From contig CM051510.1 in NCBI GenBank assembly GCA_028015205.1, forward strand, positions 35,340,580 to 35,404,579: 64,000 nucleotides of DNA, read 5' to 3'. The notes below the pieces were generated by a model. The model was not told the DNA's origin. It was given only the letters and a program-made list of their open reading frames with translations, and did no database searches. The stretch comes from Mytilisepta virgata. Lineage: Eukaryota > Mollusca > Bivalvia > Mytilida > Mytilidae. Position 1 is the first letter of the stretch. Each line of letters starts with the position of its first letter. Positions 35,101 through 50,100 of this stretch are shown here, piece by piece. The position numbers and the translations under genes were made by a program.

Positions 35101-38100
35101 ATAGTGGGAAAAGTCCGAACAAGTCGTTCAAATGTAACACGACATACTCCAAAATTATACATGTGTAACTAAAGGAATAAAAAAACATAATAATCTAAAC
35201 AAACAAAAAAGAACAAAACAGCACAGAAACCAAAGCACAACAATGCGACCTCCCACTAAAAACCTAGAGTCACATCAGGTACTCTTGTGAAAATGTCTTA
35301 TCGTCAAATAGTCTAATAGGATGGAAGAACAGAAAATCGGGACCTTTGTTTTTTAAGCACAGAGCAAAAAGCCTACAGCACTAAGAAACAATGTATCAAA
35401 AATTCAACAAAAAATGATCAAAATATTGTCCAAATACCAGACGTATTCCGTATTATAAATTGTATAATTATTATATATGAAAATGAAATAAGTTGTAAAT
35501 ATAGGTGTCATTTTACACATATTATATAGATTATTCCGTTACATTAGAATCAAAACAGAAACAGATAACAGACAACGTTTTTATCGCACAAAGTCTACTA
35601 GGACTTTCCCCAACGGTTGGTTGAAGCCACTGTTGTCCAAAAATGGTGACCTCACAATAAGGAAACAATAGTTTGACGTTGTTTGGAATTTTATTCTGAA
35701 GAAATCGTGCCTTAATATAACACGAGAAAAAAAAGGGGGAATAATTGTTGAAAAAAAAAATATCTTTAGTATGTTTTATCTAGTGTTATTGATTTAATAA
35801 AATCTGTTTTAATATGTATTTTTATTTCTAGTACATATTACAAAATGTGGAAGAGTTAAAGAAAAAAGGGGAAGAGTTTGCTATTCTGTTAAATGAATTG
35901 CCTCTTGTCACGGGTAGTGTATTTGTACATGTGTGCATTACAAAAACTTAAATGAAACTTCTATAATGGACCGGCACTAGTAACACCTGTTTGATGTTAA
36001 ACGACCTTTTCAGTCTTGAATACTCTTGACTGTCTTGATTTTTAGAATTTCTGAGATTTCATACAAAATGATGAAAACAAGAGCAAAATAAGATTTAATG
36101 CCTTGCAGTCAATCAAACTACGGACATGCAGAAAAACAAGACTAAATAAGAATAAACAATACCAGAATGGACGTTTAAGATCAAAATTAAGTTACTAGTG
36201 GGGGATCATGGATATTCTCCAATTGTTGCAATAAATAACATAAAAATTACATCTAGCATTTTTCGTTGACATTGATGCGACATTTCTTATTGTCCATTTA
36301 ACATGATGAAAAGTCAATGGAGGCGGGGTTGGGGTGGAGTTGGCGCTTTGACCTCGGCACATGATTTTCTTAATTTCCTGAAACATTAGTCATGTTTTTC
36401 TTTATTCCTTAAGATTGTATGCTCAGTTTCCCCAATTCTCTAAATTTCACGCTCTATTTTACAAATTCCCTAAATTGGTTTGCTAAATTTTTCCTGTTTC
36501 CAAAGTTTGTCACCCCATCTCCCCCCCCCCTCTCCCCTCCCTTTCCATCAAGGCATACGTTTTGTATAACGTTAAGATCGGAGAAATTTTCAAACGTCGC
36601 AATAGTTATTAATCACAAAATTATGGCATACGAATATTTCTGTCCAACATGATCTAAAATACAACCTCTTTTAAATATTCATTTATAGATCACTTCGAAA
36701 GGTCTGGTAAAGATCTACAAGAGGAAAAGGTACTTATAGAGAACCTTCAGACAGAGACCTTAGAACGTCGCCAAATTGAAAGGATTTTGGAACTGGAGAA
36801 AGAAGTAAATGAGCTGCAAACAAGACGAGAGTTTATCAAAACATTCTTAGTGAACTGTATCAAAGACATTAATGAACTTATATCGGTATGATTACTCTTC
36901 TTTCATCATACATGTATACACATTCCTGACAAGTATATTGATTGATTGGTTGAATGTTGTTTGCCTAACGTCCAGGTGCAAATATTTCTTGCTTCTTCAG
37001 GACGAGAACCTGATTCAAAACACAATTCAAATAGAGGTGGAACTGGACACAAAGGGAGACCGGTGTTGACTACCACAGTAAAATAATAATTAGCCCTCTG
37101 TAGCATGTCACATGTAAAAATAGCTGAGATGTATTCACATAAAAACCGGATTCCGGTAAAGTCTGCAGAATTTATTTCATCAAGTACTGACATATCTCAA
37201 CTGATCACAAGGCATTATTTCGCTGTAGTTATTATGGATGGTATTGTTTTTAAGTGTTCTGTGCTCATTTTTTGTTTAGTTTTCTGTGTTTTCTGTGTTT
37301 ATTTGTTTTGTTTGTGGTTGTTCATTTGTCTTGTCTTATTAGGTATATTTGTGCTTTTTAGTATTCTTTATGTGTATAGAAAAAACATTTTCATACGTAT
37401 TACCATTTCTGAATATATGCCATCTTTTATAACAATCGTATTGGATCAGAATAATAACAATATTGGTAGCCAAGAAGTTCTCTGTTTTCTTAGAACGGTC
37501 GTACAAAGCCAGAGAAGACTTTCGATGTAGAAATCGTCTTATATATATTGTTACAGTTTGTTTTGATTCTACAATTTTCTTTTCAGAAAGTCATCACGAC
37601 ACTTGGACATATCATTGATGCTGCTGAAGTGATACATACAAGAATACTGGTGGAAAATATTCCTGAATGGAAACAAAGACAGCAAATGGCATGTAATGGA
37701 GATTACCTAAATCCTGATGAACTTCGAAGCATACAGAAAAGGTACAACCAAATATTTTTTTAGATAGATAAATTGATATTCTAAAGGCACCGTGTACAGG
37801 CAAATCTTGGTTGGGGGGGGGGGGGGGGGGGTGAGAGCACCAGAATCGAAAAACAATTTTACAGTAAAATTAAGCAAAAAGATAGGCCACGGAACCCGGC
37901 GAATAAAACTATATCCTTTAGTTATACATGTACACACGTTTTACAAAACGCTATAGTTTTTACAAACACTTAACCAATTTGAATCGGTGAATTTTAGGGG
38001 GGAAAGCATACCAAAAACAAATTATCGAGGTGTTTGCAAAACTATAAATCCCTTCATAACGTGTGTGTTAAACGATCTTTTTCGATTCTGGTTCTTTCTC

Positions 38101-41100
38101 CCACCCCGACCCCACCTTAAGATTTGCCTGTACAAGGTTAAAGGGAAATTTGTTACATTAATATTTCATGATACCATTTTGATGTCTAAAATTGTAGACT
38201 TCGTCGATTACTTCTTATTAGTAGTGCTCGAGGGTTAAAATGTCGAGGAATAATTTTAATGTCTCAATGTCCAAAAAAGACATGTATATTACCCAAAATC
38301 CTCTAAAACATGGATCAACTTCTTTCTTAAAACAACATTTAGCAATTTTATAACAGTAAATTAACACCTCGTGTCAATGATAGACGAGATGATGATTACT
38401 GCAGTTACTATAAGCCTATTTTACGATTGATGCAATGACATCCAGGTCACGCATACGGATTACTGCTGGAAATTCTCGCCTCGGATAGAGGTAAGTGTTT
38501 TTGAAATGTGTAATGTTTTCCAGATTGAGTTTCATAATTATAAATTGCCCATCCAACGACTCCTACATGTGGGCGTCTGAAACAAATTTTATAATTTCGG
38601 AATGAGCTACAAGTTCGGTAACCATTCAAAGAAACCGAGTGTTTACAATAGACTTCGATGCAACGTGTTGGTGTACACAAGCCAGTCTTTTTTGTGCTCT
38701 TTAAATTTGAATACCCACCATTCTAACATATTATTTAGCTATTGGTGTTGCATAATTTCTTAGGGAATATATTATTATTTTCTATAATATCGCAAATATA
38801 TCACTAATGCTTACTGCAGTTCAGTTAACTGTCAAATAATAATATATTTACGATTTTGGGAAAAATAACGTTCGTTCCCCAAAAAACGAGGCAAAATCAA
38901 ACGCTAAATAAACTGTTTGAGCGGAGGGCATTCAAATTTTTAGAGTGCCATCAATCATGTCTTGATAACCTGGCTCTGAAATAAAACAGTTGAATCGAAG
39001 TCGAATGTAATCACTCCGTTTCTTTGAATGATTACCGAACTTGTACCTCATTCTGAAAGTGTAACATTTTATTCGGTCGCACAAATGTAGGAGTCGTTGG
39101 ATGGGCAATATATATTTAAGGGAATACGATACTTTAGCGACGGGAGATAATTACGTTGCAGTGATACACATTGTGACATTATAGTATTCTTCAAAAGCAA
39201 CCCTTATACCATCCTAAAATTAGGGGTTTTTTTCTAAACTATCTCTGCAAAAAGGACATGGATCCCAACTTTGTCTTCTGTAAACAGAAGTTAATTACTT
39301 CCAGTCAATTATACTAAAGCTTCTACATACATTTAAAGTAACTAAATTATTATCAATATTCCTTATTTGGCTTAATTTTCATTATTTCCTAACTATCTTG
39401 TCAATATTTTTCAGCAATTATATATCAGAAAACAATGTCTATGTAGTTGGGAATATTATACAAAAGACCCATTGAAGTCATATTTTTCCGTTAAAAAATT
39501 ATACAGTTTTTTGTGACTTTCTTGAAAAATGAAAAAGTTAGGATTTTTGGCTAAAATGGACCAAACTCGGTGTCAAATATCTTAAAAACTAAGTATACAT
39601 AACCATTTATCATCTGGTAAATTTTCAACAAAATATCAGTAGAGGAACCTCATTGTATCGTATTCCCTTAACATGCGTAAGAGACCCAATTTGGAAAACA
39701 TCACAAATTACAAAATGTCAACACTTACTGTGCTCTGACCAGGGCAAGAATGCCATTGCAACCATTGTGAAATCGGCTTATAGTAACTAAAATAAGAATC
39801 GTCCTGTCTTTCGATGTCACGGGTTGAATTAAAGCTGTCAACTTTACGCTAGCTAGTGTGGTAGAGACAATGGTCAGGTGTATATAATTAATATTTGTTT
39901 ATTATCAAAATATCACCGGTTACACTTGTATTGAAACACTATCAACTGAGCTGGTGATACTCATTATATTATCTGTGTTCTGGAGTTCAACAATGAAGGT
40001 CTGGTCTGAGTGGTAATAAATAGCCCATGATGCAAATAGATGTAATAAATGTCCAAATTTCTACTGTCAATTAAATTTATTTCGAAGGCAACACTGTTCA
40101 AAATATGTTGTCACTATAAACTGGGAACAATATAATATTTTAAAGCAGTTAAATATGTTGTTGGTTGGGTTAGCATTAAAACAATGCATAATGCGTTTGC
40201 AAACGTGTACACTTTAAATGGACTGTTACGACTTTCCTGATCAGAAATAAAGTCTAACATAGGAAAATAAATTAACTGAGATATTTTGTACAAATTGTCT
40301 ACCTTTACGTTTTATGTAGATGTGAATGCCTTGGAAATATCATCATCAAAAGTGTACAGCATAATCTTCAAATGGAGACAATACTGAATCATCTCCCTCT
40401 GAAAGAGCAGCCAGAATATATTACAGTATTACAGAACCTTCGTAAAAAACAATCTAAACTCTTGATACAGTTGGTTTCTCAGTATGTGTTTTCTAATTCG
40501 TATATCTGTTATGCAAAGTTAATTTTCTTTTAATTTTCGAAATATTTGTGAGCTCAGCATAAAAAAGATACATTTAGAATCAAAACAGAAACAGTAACAA
40601 AATACATAACTGATATTTCTAGTGCACACATCTTAAAATGACACTGTGCTATTGTTTCGTTATTGTGACGTGAACTTTCATGGACGCCCGTGGCTTCACG
40701 ACAATAATATCGTAACGTGTTAGGAAACACTGTCCAGTAAGAATTCTTGTTTGTCACCGGTTACAAATTGTGATACTGTTTTTGATTTGACGATAATGAC
40801 AGTAAAAATAAAAACAAACAAATATAGAAATGCAATTGTATATCTGTTGTCAAACTATTTTCACTATTTGTTTTCTACATAAACTTGTAGCCACATTATA
40901 TTTCTGATATTTTTTTTTACATGTATAAGCAATTATTATATTTTTTTCCTCTGATAACGATAAATTCACATTGGAGGTCTTTATGGTTAAACGAAATCAT
41001 ATCAATATTTAATGATCCACAACTTTAAACTTCACGTAATTTGAATTTTATGTTTGTCGAAATAGGTCTTTCATAGTTGAACATCAGCCACCACAAGTTT

Positions 41101-44100
41101 TGAGGAAAGAAACAAAATTTGAGGCATGGGCTACACTTCTAGTCAGTAAAGCCATACAGGGTGAAACGTCTTTGCCAAAGATCACAGCTCATCTAGTCAG
41201 GTACATGTAATTAAATCAGTATAATTATTGTATGACTTCGAATGAGAAAAGTTAGTCAATTATTCATGTTATTATTCCTGGAAACGAGCTTTGTACGACG
41301 AGTTAAATGTGACGAACAGAAAAACCTTTTTTTTTTGAGCGTGTATTAATTTATTGTATTGTTACACAGGCACTTCCTGTTTGTTCACTAGTTCCTCCTC
41401 TTACTGAAGAAATGTATATAAAGCTGTCTAAAAACCGTTATCAATAATATATGTGTATCTGTGATTTTATAAACTTTGTTTTAGCGAAGAACAAGCAAGA
41501 ACAATTGAAACAGCCAAGGTAGTTAAAAGCATACGTACATGCGGAGAACTGTTGAACAACGAGGCTGCAGCTGACTGTCTCCAATGTGGGTCTTTGTCTG
41601 CAAAATTTAAAAATTTGGTAATGTTATTATGTTTATTTAAGACGACACATATAGTTTAGTTGTAAATATTTCGTAATAATAAACTGTATCAAAAGGGTTT
41701 TATGTATGACTTAAAAGTTTATTGACTTGAAAATGCGTAGTATCATACTTACAGTCTATATTCCCACATGACCATTTGGTTTGCTGTATAAATGAACTTA
41801 AAAAACAAAATAATACCTTCACATGTTTGGAAATGCAAGGTTCATATTTATCAATTATGGACTTTTAATGAGATCGATACATTATATATTAACCTGGTAA
41901 AATGATATGGACCGAAGGCTTTAGTCCGGGTCGATATCATTCTACCAGATCCATATATAATAAAATGACTATAAATTCTGTATTTTCTGATAGCATAAAA
42001 GTCTATACTTCTATGAGAAAACGCTATGACCACCGCGCAATTGTGCACGCGAGGTAGACATATCATATACCATGGTGTTCATGTACCTAAATGTAGAAAA
42101 GGGGATAACTAAATGTTTACGTGACAGCAGTTCGGTTCAATTCAAAATATGAAGTTGCTAATTTCTTGAACCAACCAGCTGAGAGTCAAAATGTCGTTGT
42201 TACTTGTTAAAATTTGTTGTTACTTCAATGTATTTCATATGCCAAAATACACATAGCAATTGAAATATAATATTCTATGATTCCACATCTGATGAGGTAA
42301 ATGTCATGTAATAAATCAGTCAATGACTTTTGATATCGGTTGGCCTCGGTGCATATTACTTAACTGAGTTTGATAATATTGAGAAATTTTACGAACGAAT
42401 CCGGATCTAATAATAATTTTAATAATATACAGTCAATAGGTTTTTGTGAATACATGAAATATCCTGGTAATCATGTGACCGAACTAACCAATTAAAAAAA
42501 AAGAAATAACACCACATGTATTTAATATTATACAATTACTGTCTTTCGATGAAGTAAATATCTGGATTTACTGACCTTTGAAAGACTGGTAATTACTTAG
42601 CCCATCAGTTTTTTGGCAAAATTCAGTTAATCCACATATTTACAGAATTAAAGACAGTAATTGTTTTATTCCATATTCAGAGACAAAATTGTATTCAATG
42701 AAAAACCGCTTCCTTCAATCTACATTCTGTAGTGAAACATAAAACAATTCAAAGTTTTTTATGTGTTCTAATTCGAAAATAACAATAACTAAACAAAAAA
42801 ATCAATTGTTACAATTGAAATTATGAGCTACTAGTTTTTTCAGCTTTAAATGTAGTAAGAAAATTAACTGAATTTGATGAGCAGACTTCTTCATGACTTA
42901 CAGTATCAAATCATAAACTTCGAATACCAAAAAATCTGCATGATCGCAGAACACATTAATTCACAAATACACCTAAGTGAATTGTTCAGATACGAGATCT
43001 AGATTTTTGGTATTTGAATATTCCCTTTAATGAAACAAGATATACTAAGAAAATACAATGGGCTATGTTTTATGTAACTATGCGTAATAATAATTAAGAG
43101 TTAATAGGGTTTGAGATGGCGAGAATCAAAACGAAAGATGCATATACATAATATGTGTTTTGTGGTTTACATAATAAAAATATAAACAACGTGATGTTAC
43201 CATAATGCAAATTAGAATTTTTCTTCGACCGTTATTGGAGCCATAATTAGAATGATAATTAAAATGAAACGTTCATAATAACCTTAGTAATATAAATTTC
43301 AGGTTCTAAGACAATACAAGAGAGAATCAAAGAGGACTGGACAGGTTTGCTTCTTATAGAAATTTATATGCTTATATTATCTTAAGGTTAAGTGTTAATG
43401 AGATTACTTCTTGTTTAATTTTCAAGTGTCGTATGTACAACATTATCGGCATAACACCAACCACATGTAGTCCATTCAATCTAGCATAAATTTGACCCTA
43501 ACCTTAAAGTAATTGCAAAAGAAGATTTTTAAGTTTTAATCTTTAGCATTATACCCCAAATATACACAGAAAAAAGTCTCACAAAATCTAACTTGAGGAA
43601 GATAAAAAAATCCTTATTTTAAAATTCCTATGGACATTTGCATTGAAAATGGGAGATAACTCTGCAAAAAAAGGCAGAAATATCAATAAGAATTGATACA
43701 AAATTATAACTTTACCGCCTCTATTCAGCAGAATGTATTGATTCTTGATATTTTAGCTGTCTTTAGAGTATAACAAACAACTCTAAAGTTTTTTTTCATA
43801 TCTTTTATCAAGCTACAACCTAGATTTTGTAGTTCATTAGTTGACCATTTATTAAATTTTTCAACTTGTCAAGGTAAAGAATCTCAAATTTAATAAAAAT
43901 AATTAAGCATATATTCTTCTTTTTGTGGTTTAAAGTTTCTTTAAACAAGGTAGATGCTGATCAAATATAATTTACAGATATAAACAATACCAAATTTTCA
44001 CATTATTTTTTCAAAATGGTCACAAAGCCACAAATTTGCAATTTCTTTAATGAAAAATGCGCAAAAAAAATAGAAATACCCATAACATTTCGGTTTTGTA

Positions 44101-47100
44101 CATTTCATGAGCAGAAGATTATATAATATAGTCAAATACAAACTTATAACCCCCTCAAAGCATCATACTTTACATGAATTTTAAGATAATCAACCAAAAA
44201 CTGACAAAAAAGACTCATTTTTGCGGAGTTATCTCCCCTTTCCAATGTTAATTTCCATAGGAAATTAAAAATGCTGATTTTCAGTTTTCTTCAAGTTAGA
44301 TTTTATGAGACTTTTTTCTGTGTATATTTGGGGCTTACTGCTATAGATTAGGACTAAAACATTTTCTGTTGCAATTAGTTTGAGGTTAAAACTTAGTCTG
44401 ACTGGACTAATGCATGATGTTAATATCATGCATGCTATGCATAATCTGTCAGTATTATACACTGTGCAAAAAGACGTCAAAAGCAGCTTTAAAAGGCTTT
44501 GGTAATCTACATTTCCTTGACAGGAATAGGATTTATGAGATGTATTAACTTACACATTTTGTTTACGTGAACTGCACGATAAATATAATTTTAGACAATC
44601 ATACAATTGTACATAAAGACAAACATTGAAAACAGTAAACGTTAATTATACTTGGCAGTCTTATAGCATTTCTTATTACCAGAACCTAAAGTCTGCATGT
44701 GTTTAATCACAGGATTGTTTAACCAAAAAATTCTTCATGTGCAGTTAGGTGCAGACATAACCTCTCACCAAGTTAACTTAGAGCAGTTCTACTGACTGCT
44801 ATAAGTTAACATCTGCTGACTGCATTCGAATTGCTCTAGAATAGAATCCTGACTGCTCGAGAACAAAATCCTGACCGATTCTAATTGCTCTAAGCTGTCA
44901 TGGCCAAATTTTAAATTTTATTACGTATTTATATTTTTTTTATATTTTTTTATATGTATTTTCTTACTCTAGATCTTTTCTTCTTGAGTAAGAAATTAAA
45001 AAAAGGCAGTCGTGGACCAGGATTGCTCTAATTCTTGACCATGGCTGTTCTACTTCCTGACTGCTCTAAGTTAACTGCTCTGCACGTTAACTTGGACGAG
45101 AGGTTATGACTGGTCGCAACTGTATATGGAAGTAAACGACAAAGGTGAATGATTTTTCGAAAGGGTTAAAAGTAAATAAACGAAACATGAAAATTCAGCT
45201 TGGAAAGTACATGTATTAAATGCTCAACGTTTCAGATAGATAGATTTGATCGCGTACACACAAAGATACATAATGAATAACAACAACATGCATAACAGGA
45301 AAGGTCAACAATGACATACCACTCAACAGAGAGAACCCTGGTCACAAACATAAACACAATAGTATTCTATACATGCATGTGCAAGTCCCTATTTTGAGTA
45401 CCTTTCTCTTGTAAATATGACCACGACTATACTATATTCAAATATGAAAACCATCTGAGAAGTTTCAACATTATCCTGAACTAATTTACAACATTTACCA
45501 TTCAGAAAAATAACATGAAGTGAACAAAATACAAATGCAAAATCAAGCACTAGTAACACACTTTTGATCTTAAACAACCATTTTGGTCTTGTTTAGCCTT
45601 ACTACATCTTGATTTTCTGCATCAAAATAATTTTAAACGAAGTCAAGATAACAAGATCAATTCAAGATATGATGCCTTGCAGTCAATCAATATCGGTCGT
45701 CAAGACCAGTTTAGATCGGTTCAGTATAGGTAAAGTAAAACATTGCACAATTCATTCTTACTTTTGTATCTTTTATGAACTGGGCATAACCAAATAAAAG
45801 AATGGATGACAGGAAAGTTCAACATAACATACCAATCAACCAGCCTTAAATTGTTCTTGTTATCTTGATTTTGTCTGAAATGACAGAAATTATACAAATC
45901 AAGACATTCAATATTAAACAAGACAGAAATGACCGTTTTAAACTTTACAAAGTGCTACTACTGAAGTCAGGATAGACGTACTTTATGCAGACACTAAATA
46001 GTGCTAGGAATTTATAGTTCCCATACCTTCCCCTTAACGATCTTGAAACTCTGTTGTATGCCATTATCAGGGAAAGGGAAATAGGTTTATTCACTTGTTT
46101 TAAATAGTTGAGTCAAGGTATGCTGCACAATATGGTATATTACATAGCTCAGATTCTCATAGCTGGAAGTCTAATTTATTATGTTTTTTGGATTTTTTTT
46201 TCATTATTATTTTTTAACACAATGCATCGTTACCATGCCCATTCCTTTTCATTCCTATGGGATTTTGTCTTTAATAACGCTTACCTTTTCATTTTGAAAG
46301 AACAGAAAAACAAATCGGTTATGTGAGTACTTCCGCAGCGGATTTTTATTTTAGCTGAAATGGTAATAATATGTGAAATTTATTTTCAGAAAGTACCGGT
46401 GTCTGAAGAAAAGTACTGCATTGTCTTTGAATGCAACGTCGTTATTAGAATAGGGCCGCTAAGGATAAAAAGGTCATTGAGAGTAAGTTGGCTTAAATGC
46501 TATACATGTTCGATACAAACGTAGACGAAATATGTTTGTTTGAAACCTTTTAATCCGTTGTAAGGATTATTAATTATATTCACGCGTTTTTGGTTTTAGT
46601 AATAAATGATACATGAGCTGTCAGTTAAGCGGGTACCGAACACTTTGACTAAAATAGATTTGGCTCGTTCAATTTTCATGAAATTTTGATGAAATATTTA
46701 CTTTGACCTATTGACAAAAATATAAAAATTTCAAGAAATTTGAACCACACAATTTACGGGAATAACTTACTTGGATATACAGCACTTTGACAAATACTAA
46801 TGTTGATCATTGAGAAGCTTGATTTTTCTTTACTAATAGTATGTGATTAAAACGTTCAGCTGATTTTTAAAGAGTTAACTCCCTTATGTGTTCTGTAGCC
46901 CCTTAAATGTAATTAGTTTTCGTCTTTTTTTATTGTTCATTTTTTATGAGAAAGAAAGGTGTGTGTAACGTTTGAAAGACAACTGTCACAGAACTGGATG
47001 TATCATATCATAAAACTGATTTTTAATTTTTGGTAGGAACTTGTTGCAGGTTTCTTTATTTCTATTTCAGAAATATATTATCTGCTACCGTATTTTTTAG

Positions 47101-50100
47101 ATAATTTGTCACATACCATTTCAGTAGAATGTTTTACTTAATTCATGGGTCTTTTAGAAATACATAGTCAGATTTCACCTATCATTTACGATTTAAGAGC
47201 TTTTATTGATATTTTAGACACTGTCAGTTCCTGTCATAATTACTACCAATGTTAGTCAAGAATGCCAGGCTCTGGCAACAATTGCCTGGGACCATCAGTT
47301 CTCAACTCAGGTATTGTACATATAAAACAAATTCATCAAATTTGGATTTAATTTTGCACCAATTCCAGAATGTGCGACATGTATTAAAAGTTAGTAAATT
47401 AAATTTGCATAAAATTATTCAAAACTGAGAAATTCCCTGATTTCTGTTCTCACTGGAGTTAAATAATATATTTTTCATTTAATTTGATTTCATGAATCTT
47501 TAAAATAAAACAAATATTTTGTAATTCTATGTAAAGACTTGTATTGTGGTGTGAGGTTTTTCGTAACATCTGTCATAGCAGATATGAAACTAAAACATTG
47601 ATAAATTATGAAACATGATTGACATGTTAGTTTAAACATATTTATTCATATAAGCATAAGCAAATACATAATAAAAAATATACATACATGAAAAAATAGT
47701 AGGATTCGGAAAAAAGACAGGCTTATGTTAAATTCCGTATCCTTATGAATATACCTGCAATTTATCCAAAATAAGTTGTATGATGTTAAAGGTTTAAAAA
47801 TATGTATGCTGAGGATGAAATACAAAAAAAAGAAGAAGATTGATATGTTCCTTATGATATATATGACAACCTTCGCAAATTTAGTCTGTAACATTATACA
47901 ATGTATATTATTTGGCAAATACTACGTACATTTATAACTCAATTTTAATCTTAAACGGCCATTCTGATCTTGTTTATTCTTATTTAGTCTTGTTTTTGTG
48001 CATGTCCGTAGTATTCAACAAAGTAAAGATAACAAGATCAAATAAAGATACCTTGCCTTGCAGTCAATCAAGATCAGTCAAGACAAGTTAAGATCAGTTC
48101 AGCACAGGTATTGTTAAACATTGAATAATTCATTCTTAACTTTTATGGTCTTAAGAAGTCGTTATTGACTGCAGACAGCAGGGCAGTATATCTAGATTTA
48201 GGCATTAAAACTTATTTTCCTCTTGTTTTCTTGATTTTGTTTGAAATCTCAGAAATACTAAAAATCAAGACAGTCAAGATTAAACAAGACCGTTTAAGAT
48301 CAAACTGATGTTAGTGTACGTACATGTACTTAAATGCCTATACAGAAAACAATACAGTGTATTCAATAAGGAAGTATATATAAATAATATTACTTTCATA
48401 TTATGGTTTCAGGGTCGAAAATTATTCGAAGTCCCAAAGCAGGTTCCCTGGATTTTGATGGCAAATTTGTTGGACAAAAAATTCAAGCACGAAACAGGAA
48501 GGGGATTGACACAGAGTCATTTAAATTGCCTAGCATCAAAGCTGTTTGGTACATATATTTACTTTTTTAACATGCACTTCTTTATTAATGTAAACAAATT
48601 GAACTCAATCTGGTTATATTCCGGCTTTTAGAAAGAATAATTTGACTGTCAACTAGATAAAACTATGCTACAATCGGACACCTAAGGATCATTAATTATA
48701 GTAGATTTGTGACATTATTAAAAATCATATCTCTGTCTTCGAAAAGTCAAGCCTTTCATATTTTCGCAAACACTATCCTATTGTGGTTCAGAAAACGACA
48801 TGTCTTCCCTGACCCGTATGAAAAACCCGGTTGGACTAGAAACGTACTTGAGCCGTACTTTTTACAATGTAGTCCGATGTGACTTTCAATCACTGTTGTA
48901 TGTGGAAAATCCTGCCGATTTGTTTGCCTATGAGCCGGAAAATAGGCTGAATTATTTAAATGAGCAGGACTCCGGCTGAAGAAGTCCGGTAGGACTTTTC
49001 GAAAGTCCGGCTGGGAAATAGCCGGCATTTTCACAAAAATAGTCCAGCTGGAAAATTTCAACCGTACTTTCATATTGTCCGGCTAAAAGTCCGCCTGGAA
49101 AATAGACTGAAATATACCAGATTTATGAAAAAAATATTTTGTGAAGACTTCGATAATGTGTATATATACAAACCTTTCACTGTCTTGACCTTGGATTTGT
49201 CAAGGGTTGACCTAAACCCCCCTCTTTTGAAGTTTGGTGTCCCTGGCCCCTGGAGTTCTTTTCTAACTTAAGATAGCCAACTTCTCTTTCCTGTTTTTTG
49301 GTTTTCTGCATGATACTGTTGAGTTGCTGAGCATCAAGCATTAAGTCAGATGACTCAATTAGCTTTCTTTTGTCCTGAAATTTTAAAGAAGTATAAAATA
49401 TAATATAATACAAGACTTGTAATACAGTTGACTATCGCTATCTCAAAGATGTGGGGAGATGGATATTTACAAACATTTGGGTAAAACTTTCCACAAATAC
49501 ATGGATTCCCATCACCAACAAACATACTAAATCCTCATATCCATACTCAAGACTTGACAACGTTTTTATAGAGTTGTAAAGACTCATTGTCTTTTAACTA
49601 GAAGTATATATTTTTTAACTAACGGTGTTTCAGGATTTTCTGAGCTAAGTTCTACGACATAGTTAATGTAGCAAGAGTCCCTTCTCAAAAGCACCCTAAT
49701 AGGATCAAGGCCGTACCCGTTCATCAGGGACTCAACCCTCTGGTGTGTTATTTTTAAGAGGTATTATCTTTAATTATTTTACAAGGTATGTTGGAAAACT
49801 GATACACAAGGTGCTGAACTGTATTTTCAGAACAGTCCCCCAACCCTTTTTTTAATACTTCCACAACAGGCACATTTGGTGGTTAAAAATACGTTCCTCT
49901 TCGAAATTGTTCAAAAAGGTACTAATATTCTGAGAGAATCATTTACTAGAACAAAATAACCAATTTTAATCATAATAACATCATGACATTCAACAACATA
50001 AGTCGTACCAGGGTAAATCAAACACGAGCAGGGTTCTGTTATTTAATTCAATTTTGAAATAAAAAAAAATCTCGGTAAGGGGGATTTAGTGGAATAATTA

